From assembly GCA_954871525.1 (NCBI GenBank), contig OX940862.1:12358501-12422500 (forward strand): a DNA stretch of 64,000 nucleotides, read 5' to 3'. The stretch is from Parietaria judaica (lineage: Eukaryota > Streptophyta > Magnoliopsida > Rosales > Urticaceae). The notes beneath the pieces were generated by a model. It did not search any database, was not told the origin of the DNA, and saw only the letters and a list, made by a program, of their open reading frames with translations. The translations under genes were made by a program, and so were the position numbers. Of this stretch, positions 11,597 through 21,688 are shown in pieces. The stretch's first letter is position 1, and each line of letters starts with the position of its first letter.

Positions 11597-11635
11597 GTTG
11601 GTATCAGAGCCACTCGTTTCTGTACAGAGGCACCG

Positions 11636-12487
11636 ATGAAACGAGCCGTTCGCGACGCTTTCGTAGAGGATATGGTGAGACGAGAAGAGGTCGACGGATT
11701 CCGTGCTCAGGTGGAATTGCTGATCCGTCAGATGGCTGCAATGATGCAGAATCAAACGGAGCAAAGACGCCAAGACGAGTCCGACACCGAGGACGACCAA
11801 GCCAACCTGTTCGGGCAGAATTTTGGACGTGCGGCGGTCCCGGAGGATGCGCGATGGGTAGCGGCGTTCCAGGTGGCTATCCCGGAGTACGACGAAACGA
11901 CGTACGATGAGGCGGAGCACGGCGAGGCCGTGTACGACGAGTCGGTTTACGGCGAGACGGAGTATGACAAACCCGTATACGATGAGTACGATGAGGCCGT
12001 GTATGGCGAGGTCGTATACGACGACAACATGTGCGACAAGAAGGATGATAAGATAGTTTTGGTTTCAAGCATGGCCACCGAAGTGGCCGCACCGAGCAAT
12101 TCCATTGTGGTGGCGGTCGTGACGACCACGAGTGGAGTTCCGAAAATCAAGTTAAGCACAACGTGGAAACAATCGCGTAAAGTTCCCGCTCAACTACAAC
12201 CTATGTACGTGCATGACCGTGATAGACGAAAAACTAAGCTTGAAGACATGATCAAGAGATATTGGCGGGGCTGCAAATCCAATGCATTTGTTTTACGACG
12301 ACGACTTTGGCGCCGACACAAGCGCGGCGATGGCGGCGGACTTGCGATACCTATTGGCGCTCTAAATTCGAGGACGAATTTTTTTCAAGCCGAGGAGAAT
12401 GGTGCATTACGTGATGTGCTAATTGGAAATCAAATCCCCTTGATTCATGCACATGAATCAATCATGAATCAATGGTGCATTACGTGA
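11636..12487 (+). CDS. Gag-like ORF 2 of the composite retroelement
   Basis: The frame runs from an ATG 25 bases after the primer site to a stop inside LTR-A3 (283 codons). The segment around residues 55-85 (FGQNFGRAA, then PEDARWVAAFQVAIPE) resembles the conserved stretch just before the capsid region of plant Ty3/gypsy gag. Capsid itself is replaced by an acidic YDE/YGE repeat (about 83-128), and then a short basic tail (DRDRRKTKLEDMIKRYW). The end, NSRTNFFQ, matches the residue pattern at the end of gypsy pol. Read as a deletion derivative keeping both ends of gag-pol. Function unknown. Confidence 0.6.
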   Translation: MKRAVRDAFVEDMVRREEVDGFRAQVELLIRQMAAMMQNQTEQRRQDESDTEDDQANLFGQNFGRAAVPEDARWVAAFQVAIPEYDETTYDEAEHGEAVYDESVYGETEYDKPVYDEYDEAVYGEVVYDDNMCDKKDDKIVLVSSMATEVAAPSNSIVVAVVTTTSGVPKIKLSTTWKQSRKVPAQLQPMYVHDRDRRKTKLEDMIKRYWRGCKSNAFVLRRRLWRRHKRGDGGGLAIPIGALNSRTNFFQAEENGALRDVLIGNQIPLIHAHESIMNQWCIT

Positions 12488-12814
12488 TGTGCTAATTGGA
12501 AATCAAATCCCCTTGATTCATGCACATGAATCAATCATGAATCAATCTCTTTTATCATCTTTTATTATGCTATTATCTTCATTAGTTTCTTTGATTTATT
12601 TTGATTTTATTATAATTATATTAGGTACATTAGATCAAGTTTTTTATGATTATTATTAGGTTTCATTTATGCTACATTTATGCTATATAAGCAAGAGAAA
12701 ACATGTGTAAGTTTTTAGTTGATTATGAATTAAAAATCGAGCTTTAGCTTGTGAAGTCGAGTTTATTCTCGCAAAGACGTGTTCTTCGTGTTCTTCGTAT
12801 TCCGCTCTACATCA
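12400..12814 (+). repeat. LTR-A3 (415 bp) with polypurine tract before it
   Basis: It is preceded by AAGCCGAGGAGAA (12387-12399), a purine-rich plus-strand priming tract, and followed by AGATA (12815-12819). It appears identical to LTR-A2. Confidence 0.9.
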
Positions 12815-15800
12815 AGATATTTTCTACCATGTATTATATGATTACTACTGATACAGTTTAAATAATAGATTGGTACGTATCATATAAAATAAAAAATGTA
12901 CATTGTATTGGAACTTGGTGTTATTGGTTGCTTATATATAGTAACAATAGTAAATTTGTCACCTTTCAACGGTAAAATGACATCGTTTGTTGATTAATAT
13001 TGTTTATGCATTAATTAATCATATAAGTACTACTTGTCAACTACAACGGTAAAATTGTGAGCCTTTAGTGATTTTCAACACTCAAATGCAATTTATTGCA
13101 CACATAAATTTATGAAATTTTAATGCATATACTAAACAAGTTAATTTTCCTAAATGTCCACAAAATTAATTACAAAACCTCATAAATTTCTGAGCATATT
13201 TTTAAGGAATTGACTTGTACAATCAACTGCAAATTGGCAGACATGGTTTCAATTTGAAGTTCAAAATTTTACAGAAGCATATAACAATTAAGCTATTCAA
13301 AACATGGTCCACTATTAATTATTATTCCTATATTAACATTTACTACGGTGACAAGTGAACTCCAACTGCAAATAAAACTAGGCTTATAAATTTAAAAAAT
13401 CAAATATTATCCAAAAATCATATAGTATAATCCAAGGGCGCTTGAAATGGGCTTCCGTTGATAGTGACACGAGCTCGCAGCCGGAATTCCTAGTCACCGT
13501 TTATTATTATTATTCTTGGTTTAACAAATTTTTAAAAAAATGTTTGCGGTGCATGGATTTTACGTCAAGTAAGCCACTAATTAATAGGCAGAAATTTAAA
13601 TTCCATGTATTTAGTGAAAAGAATTATTTTATGGCTCTACAATTTCTGGCTTTTGAGCATCAAATTTCACTAAAATGGACACAAATTTTCAGAAGACAGA
13701 ATCAGAGGTGAAACTACAGTATAGTATGTACGTACGTACTTCCAGTTAAATTTTCAAAATAACTAAAGCTAATATAATATTCTCTTGCAAACAAAATTAG
13801 AGAAAGTTTTGAATTTGGAGCCATTAATCAATATATAATATAAATACATGAAACTATTAACTGACAATTATGGTAAAAAAATATTCATAGTTTTCAACAA
13901 AAAAATAGTGCAATTAAATCTGAAGCTTACGGTGTAAAAACTTAAAATTAACATTCAGATGATATACAAAGAATCAATAAAGATGTAAATTTTTCTTCAA
14001 TATATTAAAAAATGTAAGAATGTGTTATTTTAAGAAATTGGCCTTGTATGGTTGGAATTTAAATTGTTTGCATGCAAATTGAAGCCAATCACTTCAAACT
14101 GGTGATAACTATAGTCTATAAGTCATTGAAGTGTCCCACAAAAGTAATAATTAAAGCTCAAAAAAGAAAATATATTTTTCGAACAAAAAGCTTTTATTGG
14201 TACGTAGTTTGGTGAAAATAAATTAAAAACACTATATTTTACGTGAAAATCAAGAGAATCCCAGTGACTGTTTGAGAACTGAGAGAATGAGAAAATACAT
14301 AATAAAACTATATATTATATAACAGTAATAATATGAATTAATTTGAAGAGCTTCCACGGCACGTACCAGTGGCAGTGACCACTTCATTGATTAATCATTT
14401 GCTTTTTATGTGACTATCTTGATTTGTGTGACACTCTTCAATTCAATTCAATTCAAAGTCAAGTCACAACTTGTTGTCTATAAATTGATTAAATATTATT
14501 ATTATTATTATAAAATATTTAGTTTGTTCTAGTCGAGGTTCAAGCCCGTTGCTTTGCATGGTTTTAGTTTAATATAGCTCTAATTAATCACGTTCATTAA
14601 ATTTTTAAATTAAAAAAAAAGGCTAATTGGTGCTAAGCGACTGAATTTAAGGGTATTGTTCATTTTTATGGCTACTCATTAGCATAATTAATTCCGGATT
14701 ATTAGTAAAGATGCTACAAAATATTGTATTATAACACTTATTATAGCTAATTAACGGTCATGTATAAAAACGTATATGTAATTTATATTTTTATTTGAAT
14801 AAAAGTGTGTTTTTGTTGTAATAAATATATATAATACTTTAAGTGTATAGCATAATTGTGGAGCATGTTTATAAAGTGGTAGTAAAAGTATTAAGAAAGA
14901 AAACATCATATGTCAAACACTTATTTTATTATCGCACACCTTATAGTATACTACTTTAAAATGTAAGTTTATATTATATAGAGTCAAATACAATAATTTA
15001 GATGGCTAATTATACACCTTTATTGTAACGGCTTGATTATAATTTTACAGCCGCACACACTAAATTAATATTATGTGGATGCTTTTAATAATTAGTTCCA
15101 TTTCATAATTAAATCCCTATATAACTTATCGTTTCTAGTTAACGATTTCTTTAATTTGCAGAACAATTCTTATGGACAAGTATAATTGAATAATTATTAT
15201 TTAGTTATCTTAAAAAAATATACAAAATTCACAGTGTTCTCTTGGTTAGCAATACTTTTTCTTTGCAAGATATCATTCCCACGAATAGAATTGCGCGACA
15301 GTTTAAAATCGGTCTTCTTATGTCGCTCGAGCCAGTGTCGTGGAAGCTTGCATGCGAAATAATCAAGTACGTTATGTTTTAAACAAATCAGGCCACATTT
15401 TCCCGCTATGTATAGTATAGGAAAAATATTATGCTTAGAACTTAGCACAAAAACGATTCACTTACATTTGATTTTTTTTTTTGTTGCCAAAGACTATAAA
15501 TTGTCGTTTTGAAAGCCTTAACTTAATTTGAACAAAATTAGCCAAAAAAGCGTTGACAAATGAGCAACATGTATGTGCTCAAACCTCATAATGCCATTTC
15601 CAACAAAAAAACTCACCGGCCTTGTCAAAATCCGACACCTGAAAACACCTAGGCACTTGTAATCCGATACTAAAATCAAAAAAAGAAGAAGAAGATGATG
15701 AAGAAGAAATTAAAATAGTTTTGGTTTTTAAATTTACATTATTTTACGAGAAAATATTTTTAAACGTCCCACATCGAGTAATTGAGTATTATGCACTCAA

Positions 15801-16614
15801 TTTCTATCTTATAAGGTCCATGTCTCATCAGTAAATGATTAGTCACAAACAAATTGCAAGAACAAAACACCTAAGTGCAAAATATAGTGTCGAGGTCCAG
15901 CGTCTTCAATCTTAGCGTGAATTTTTCTTTTTTAAATGGATAAGTAAGTAAGCTTAATCAATCTTATGAATGTCTAACTCTTAATTAAGTATACTTAATG
16001 TGAGTATAAATGAATAAAATCAAAATCATTTCGAAGAATTGCAAGTTTTGTGATTTGTAATTATAGTTGGTGTATTAATTAGTTTAGGGTATGTACACCG
16101 TACAATCATTTCTTAGTTGTCGTCGCCTCTTTTGGACTTAAACTACTTCACTCACTTCAATATCAAGATGAAAATTAAAATATTGAAACTTTATGATTTG
16201 AAGCACAAGATTATCTAAAGTCTTAACATATGATAATATATATATATATATAGTGAATGGTATGAAGTTAAGTTTCTTGCGATGTATTTTTTCTTTGATT
16301 AATTGCAAATTGCAATTGTGTGTGTTTGGGTCCCATCCCATCCCCCAACTGGGATTCGGACGCATTAAATTAAAGGGGAACAAAAGAAAAAACATTTAAC
16401 TGACCCAAATATCCCTTTCAAATTCCTATGTCATTTAAATAAAACACAACACAGCTTTCATTTGAAATCCCTGTTCTTGCTCCTAACGAGGTTGCACGCT
16501 CTCTCTCTCTCTCTTTCTCTTCCTACAAAACACCCAAACAAAGCAGAGCCTTCCTTATCCGACCACCAAAACTAACTCTTTTCTATTTTCTTTTCAAATA
16601 CACCCCCTCCCTCA
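12815..16614. other. AT-rich gene-free region
   Basis: No gene is supported over about 3.8 kb. It holds ATT and AATTC microsatellites near 14439-14510, an snRNA-type promoter motif at 15766-15815, and (AT)n near 16233-16252. The last 150 bases include a CT-rich stretch (16499-16530) that looks like the 5' leader of the next gene. Confidence 0.5.
15766..15815 (+). promoter_or_regulatory. Possible plant snRNA/snoRNA-type promoter (USE plus TATA)
   Basis: GTCCCACATCG at 15766-15776 exactly fits the plant upstream sequence element RTCCCACATCG. TTATAA begins at 15809, leaving about 32 bases between, the spacing known for Pol II snRNA genes. No recognisable U-snRNA follows, so this may be a relic or drive an unknown small RNA. 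Confidence 0.35.
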
Positions 16615-18517
16615 ATGGCGGCGATGTTCGGCGCCATCGCGCCGCCGAGGAGGCCGAAGTGGCAGTATCCGCCGCCGCCGACGCCGCGGATCATCCACCT
16701 GCCGCGTCGCCCTCGCCGGAGAACGCACCCGAAGGTCAAGAAGCCGTCGCCGGAGACTCCTCCTCCTCCTCCTCGGAATTTGGGGAAGCTCGAGACTCTG
16801 TTCGGCCACGAGCGAGCTTTCTCGAAGCAGAGCGTGCCGATCGTGGTGCTGGAGGAGAAGAGGAGGGAGAGAGTGGAGGAGAGAGGGAGCTCGGAGCTCG
16901 CCGTCAATGGCGGCGGCGGCGAAGAGGAGAGGTGGAGGTTCCAGGCGGAGATTCTGAGAGCGGAGTGCAATCTGCTGAGGATGGAGAAGGAAGTCTCGGT
17001 GAAGAAGCTCGAGCGAGCTAGGGTTAAGATTCAGCGAGCTCTGAGATCGGTCGTTCACTCCATTGTCTCTGTTAGTAATCACATCCAAGCTTTCAACTTC
17101 ATTCATGGAGTTTTCTGTGATTTGACAGTGATCATGTTTGTTTCTGATTCCTTCCTTCACAGGAGCGGGAGAAGATAGGCGAAGGCGAGAGCTCGAGAGC
17201 CGAGCTCGAGGACGGGATTCAGCAATTGGCGGAGAAGATCGAGCGGCTGAGAAGAAGCTTGGAGGGCCGTCCGAGGAAATGCCGCAACTCCGACGAACAA
17301 GAGGCGGTTCTCCGGAGGGACGCGAAGATGTTCAGAGGAGCTTCGGACGAGGTCTGCGTGAAGAAGATTCAGGAGATGGCGGAGGTGAGCCTGTCGATCA
17401 AAACCGCGTATCGGGCCAACGAGAGCTTCGTCTCGAGTGACGACTCTAATGTAAGTATGAAAAAGATTCCCCGGGATTTTGCTCTCAACCGAGCTCGAGA
17501 AACGGCTAATTCGAAAGTTTCTTGAAAAACGCAGGTCGAAATATTGAGAAGGAAAATGGAGGGACTTTCAAATGGTATGTTGTTAGAGAGAATGAGGGAA
17601 GAATGTGGTTCCATGCTCTCGACGGCCAACAGTTCCGTCTCCAGCTCCGCTTCGACTTCGAAGAGAATCGAATTCGTCGACTCATCATCTTCATCGACAC
17701 AACAATCGGAGAAGAAGAAAAATGTAAATCAAAATTTCAGTTGAGCTTCGTAATCGTCTATGGAAGCTGTTGTCGAGTATTAAAATGTGGGCAATTTTCC
17801 GTTTGCAGGGCAAAGAGAGCATCTGCTCGGGGCGTTGCAAGGTCGTGGTAAGGAGAATTCTCGCGCAAGTTAGAGCCGAGACGGATCAATGGTCTCAGAT
17901 GCAAGAAATGTTGGGGCAAGTGAGAGAAGAAATGGAAGAATTGCAATCTTCCCGTGACTTTTGGGAAGATCGAGCCGTTGATTACGATCACCAAATGCAG
18001 GCGCTGAATGCCGATGTAAAACCTCAAAACTCTTTGGCGTGTTCTTAATTCGGGTTAATTTAGCGACAAAGTTGTTTATGATTTTGTTCGGTCGTAGGTT
18101 CGGGAGTGGAAGCAGAAAGCGATCGCATCGGAGAACAAAGCGAACCAATTGGAAGCGCAAATGTATTTCCTGAGGAAGGAGCTCGAGAGCGCGAAGAAGA
18201 AAGACGATCCAACGGCAAGATCTTCACCGCCTCGTATGGCGGTGGACGGGCAACACGAGATGGAGAAGCAGGTTCTGATATGCAGGCTGAAGGAGAACCG
18301 GGTCAATAACAAAGTCAACCTCTGCGATCATCGTGTCCCCGGCGCTGCTCAGAGTAACAAGAAGCAAATCGAGGTCGTTTCAAGCGAAGGAAGAAGGAGA
18401 AAAGCGTTGTCGGAGAGACCCCCATTGGGAGATATCGGAAATTTATCGGTTTCGTCGAAGCAACGCAGCAAGGCGATCTTCCCGTTGATGCCTTCCAGGG
18501 CAAGTAAACATGTTTAG
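16615..18517 (+). CDS. Plant coiled-coil protein of unknown function
   Basis: Five exons join in frame: 16615-17070, 17163-17450, 17535-17723, 17809-18015, 18098-18517, giving 519 residues. The N-terminus is Pro/Arg-rich (PPRRPKWQYPPPPTPR). Long charged heptad-like helices follow at about 100-150 and 160-230, then a Ser-rich linker (about 290-305). A conserved-looking block at about 315-370 contains CSGRCK and QMQEMLGQVREEMEELQ, then SRDFWEDRA. The C-terminal third is basic and polar. No enzyme domain, signal peptide or membrane segment is visible. It resembles plant coiled-coil proteins often labelled golgin-, USO1- or myosin heavy chain-like, which are names by composition only. A scaffold or cytoskeletal role is possible but not shown. 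The intron 1 donor is GTTAGT, slightly unusual. Confidence 0.8.
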
Positions 18518-19450
18518 GCAATGATAACGGACATTTTTGAAGTTGATTATGGGTACTTTTTTTTTTTTTTTTTTTTATCGTAGTAATTAATTTAGGAGCT
18601 GAATTAATGGTGGGTAAAGTTAGGCTGACCAAAATAGCTAGTTTTTATTCTGTAATAATATCCTTGTTTACTTATATTTATTGTTATTATTTTTTTACTC
18701 GCCAATTTACTATAACTCGCTACAAATGATATTCTAAAATGCCCCAATTCAAATTACCTAAGATGATCTCGGAAAAACATCCTCACTAAAATAAATTTTC
18801 TTTCAGTCTATTTCGTTTTATTTAAAAAACAGGGAAATTATCTTCTTTTTTTTTTTTTAACAATAAGGAAATATTAATAGTGAATGAAGATGTCGTTTGT
18901 AGAAAAACGACATACGACAACAAAAATGAGGATGCCATACGTGCATAAGTCATAAACGACAGGAAATCGTGTTTATTGTTTTTTTTTTTTGAATGGGAAT
19001 CGTGTTTATTGTTAAAGCACGTTCCTAGGATAAAAACGACATATGGAGTAGAGCCGTACATACAATGATTAACTGCAGTAGAAGTATCAAAAGTTATCAG
19101 AACCCGTATATATATATTCAATGTCAATAAATTTCTTTGACTCGATTGATTTTTTCTTACGTATTTTCCTTTACGTTAAGTCATTTATATGTATATATAT
19201 GCACCACAAATTTCAGTATTTAACATGGAAAATATCAAAACCCGTAGAGTAAAAAATAATGTTAACATGAGATTTACAGATGTAGACATGTAAAAAAAAA
19301 CATTAATAAAAATAAAATAGGTAGAAATTAGAATCAATCGAAAATGCAAATATCCGACTTTTAATATCTGATTAGCGTAATTAAAAGTGTAAGGAATATG
19401 CCAGTGCCACACTATTATATAAACTAAAGATATTTTTGCCGCAGTTGTGC
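18518..19450. other. Intergenic region with AACGACA motifs
   Basis: It holds the 3' flank of the coiled-coil gene, poly(T) and poly(A) runs, and a small cluster of AACGACA-type motifs in both orientations (near 18892, 18905, 18955, 19034). No gene is supported. Confidence 0.45.
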
Positions 19451-19463
19451 CTATATATAAAGG
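19451..19463 (+). promoter_or_regulatory. TATA box of the 79-residue protein gene
   Basis: CTATATATAAAGG lies about 30-40 bases before a leader-like sequence that ends in a clean splice donor at 19548. Placement relative to the leader exon supports a real TATA box. Confidence 0.6.
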
Positions 19464-19547
19464 CTAAGCATAATTGTTCGCGAGAAACACCCAAAATTTC
19501 TGATACGACCAAGCTCTCGCTCAACTCTCGCCTGTTTGCAATTCGCT

Positions 19548-20549
19548 GTAAGTTCTCCGATCATCGATTCTACGTTTTCTGCTGAAATTGATTCTCCGAG
19601 AAATCGTATTTCAACCTTTCGTCTTTGATTTGATTTTTGTTTTTGAGTTATTGTTGAATCTCACTGTTTGTGGATCTGGGCTTCGATCTTCTCGTCTGGG
19701 TTTCATGATTGTTGAGTTGATTTTTATGCGTTTTAGGATTTAATTGGAAAATTATTACTTGAAAAAAGAATTCCCCATTGATTATCGCACATCGTAGAAA
19801 TTCAAGTATTTCAAATTGATTTCGGCTTCCTTTCTGGGATTTTAGTTAGGGCTTTTGCAGTTAGCGAGAAGCTTTACACCTAGAGAAGTGTCTGTTGTTT
19901 GATTTTCATTGTGAAAATTGGTATCATGCTTTTGGGATTTTGGTGAAGAAATGGTTATATCATATATGTATTCAGATCAATTGCTGTATTATTTGAACAA
20001 GAAGGAACATTTGAAGGTACTTCTCACGATGGAACAATGTCGAGTAAAGCTTCGATAAGTCCTGATTTAGCTTGTTTAAGAATGTCATGGGGAAGGAACA
20101 TATGTTTAGTTTTACGAGCACCCGAAAACCTTGTCGCTATTGCATAATATTGTCTTTTAATTGGGTATTTGCTATGGCGGTATATAATCTTATCAATGAC
20201 TACGGATTTGGGGATCAAAACTAGGATTTTCTTCATTGGGCTCTTTTTAATTACACGTTCCTTGCGTTTTGTTTTTTTATCGTACTTTAGTCAGATTATG
20301 TAGTAGATGAATGTAATATATAGAGTAGATAATCAGTATATTACTGCAAAAAGGGGCCATTGTGTGTCTTAGGTAACGTAATGTTCCGACCGAGATTTAT
20401 TTCCGGATAATGTGATACAGTAGTGAGAAACATTTCGTAACGCAGTACGTAATATCTAGACTGTGCTTCTATGTTTTGTTTGGTTATCTTATATCTGTAT
20501 ACTAATTTTCTTTTAAGCTAAGTTTTTTGTTGATTTGATGATCATCTAG
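19548..20549 (+). other. 1-kb intron in the 5' leader
   Basis: The donor GTAAGT at 19548 and the acceptor CTAG ending at 20549 bound a 1,002-base T-rich intron entirely before the start codon. Leader introns of this kind often raise expression of plant housekeeping genes. Confidence 0.6.
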
Positions 20550-20554
20550 GGGAC

Positions 20555-20901
20555 ATGGCCACGAAGTGGATCATCGGATCTCTGGTGGGGTCCTTAGGGA
20601 TCGCTTATGTGTGTGATTATCTGATGTCCGAAAAAAAGATTTTCGGAGGTAGAAATCATAAATTTATGTCTTAATTTCTCTTTATAAATCTTTCTACATT
20701 AGTAAGAATTTGTGTGCTGTCATTCTAGTAACACTTCTGTGTATAATAATACCAGGTACGATACCTCACACGGTTTCGAACAAGGAGTGGTATGAAGAGA
20801 CCGACAAGAAGTTCCAGTCCTGGCCTCGTGCCGCCGGGCCTCCGGTAGTTATGAATCCCATCAGCCGTCAGAATTTCATCGTCAAATCTCCGTCTGAGTA
20901 A
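20555..20901 (+). CDS. Conserved small protein with one N-terminal membrane segment
   Basis: Coding exons 20555-20648 and 20756-20901 give 79 residues; the intron falls after the first base of a Gly codon. Residues about 4-24 (WIIGSLVGSLGIAYVCDYL) form a likely membrane helix. The rest is soluble and ends in the motif PPVVMNPISRQNFIVKS. The pattern looks like a small organelle membrane protein, possibly mitochondrial, but no family name is certain. The leader intron and strong TATA box suggest steady, broad expression. It is a real gene by splice structure and composition. Confidence 0.75.
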
Positions 20902-21688
20902 AGAATGTTGCTTTTGTTTGTCTGAAACCGATTTTTTTCCTTATTCCGATGGCCGAGCTTGGCCTCAATAAGATTTGTTCCTTTCGAGATTTTTGGAAGT
21001 TCATGTTGTAGAACAAGTCAATTTGATGTGCCTACACTGTATCTCTTTCATTTTTGCTGAATTTTGAAATATGAAAAGGAATCATATTCTTCTTTAAATT
21101 AAGAGAAGTGCCTTGCTCATGTTCCATATGTTCTAGTTAATGGCATGTCATGAAACAGAATTTCTTTATAAAAAATAGTTAAGTAATAATAATACATTTG
21201 GGGTTTTAAGTTTCGGGTTTAAATTCGGGTAAAGTGGTTAATCAAAACTTGTCTGTGCCGGTTTAAAAAAATACCCCACTGTGACGTTTCATGAATTATC
21301 AAGGGTTTACCGTTGGCTTGCCAAAAACCTCCAATTAGAATTCAGTATAATGTCTCAATTGTGTTTCGTGAAGGAAGGTAAACGGCATGATTTTTATATA
21401 CGACGGAAAGAATTAGACAGGCAAACAACAATAGTTTATAATTATAATAGATCTTTCAAACCGTGAGACGGCAAAAAACCCGACAATGTCAGCCTCGGCG
21501 GGTTGACTTATAGATGCTATAAATAAGAGAGGTACTTTCTTCTATTATGTTGTATTTTTGTATTGGCAGTTTGTTTTCGACAGGCATGTTTATTCATTAT
21601 TGACAGTGATTATCGACCAAAGATAACGTTTATGATCGCTAATAAAGGACACCACGGTTTATGACAAATAAATATAGAAGAATTAGCT
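20902..21688. other. Intergenic region before the reductase array
   Basis: It contains 3' flanks of two converging genes. No gene is supported. A few GACA-type motifs lie near 21580-21670. Confidence 0.4.

Larger units (their letters stand above)
9013..12814 (+). mobile_element. Composite three-LTR non-autonomous retrotransposon
   Basis: The order is LTR-A1 (9013-9428), primer site, internal region 1 with a gag-like frame, a different LTR (LTR-B, 10681-11177), four bases, LTR-A2 (11182-11596), primer site, internal region 2 with another gag-like frame, polypurine tract, LTR-A3 (12400-12814). Both primer sites read TTGGTATCAGAGCC, complementary to the initiator Met tRNA 3' end. The whole is flanked by AGATA. 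No protease, reverse transcriptase, RNase H or integrase is encoded, so it depended on a helper, probably of the Ty3/gypsy type judging from the gag-like residues and the tract preceding the LTR. LTR-A2 and LTR-A3 look identical by eye, and A1 differs by one T in a T-run, implying recent insertion. Confidence 0.85.

Noticed and set aside
9013..12814. Two independent LTR retrotransposons inserted side by side
   Set aside because: Only one target duplication is present and it spans all three LTR-A copies; the inner LTR-A has no duplication of its own.
16612..17160. 182-codon antisense frame over exon 1 of the coiled-coil gene
   Set aside because: A shadow of a Pro/Arg-rich sense exon; the sense frame joins four more exons.
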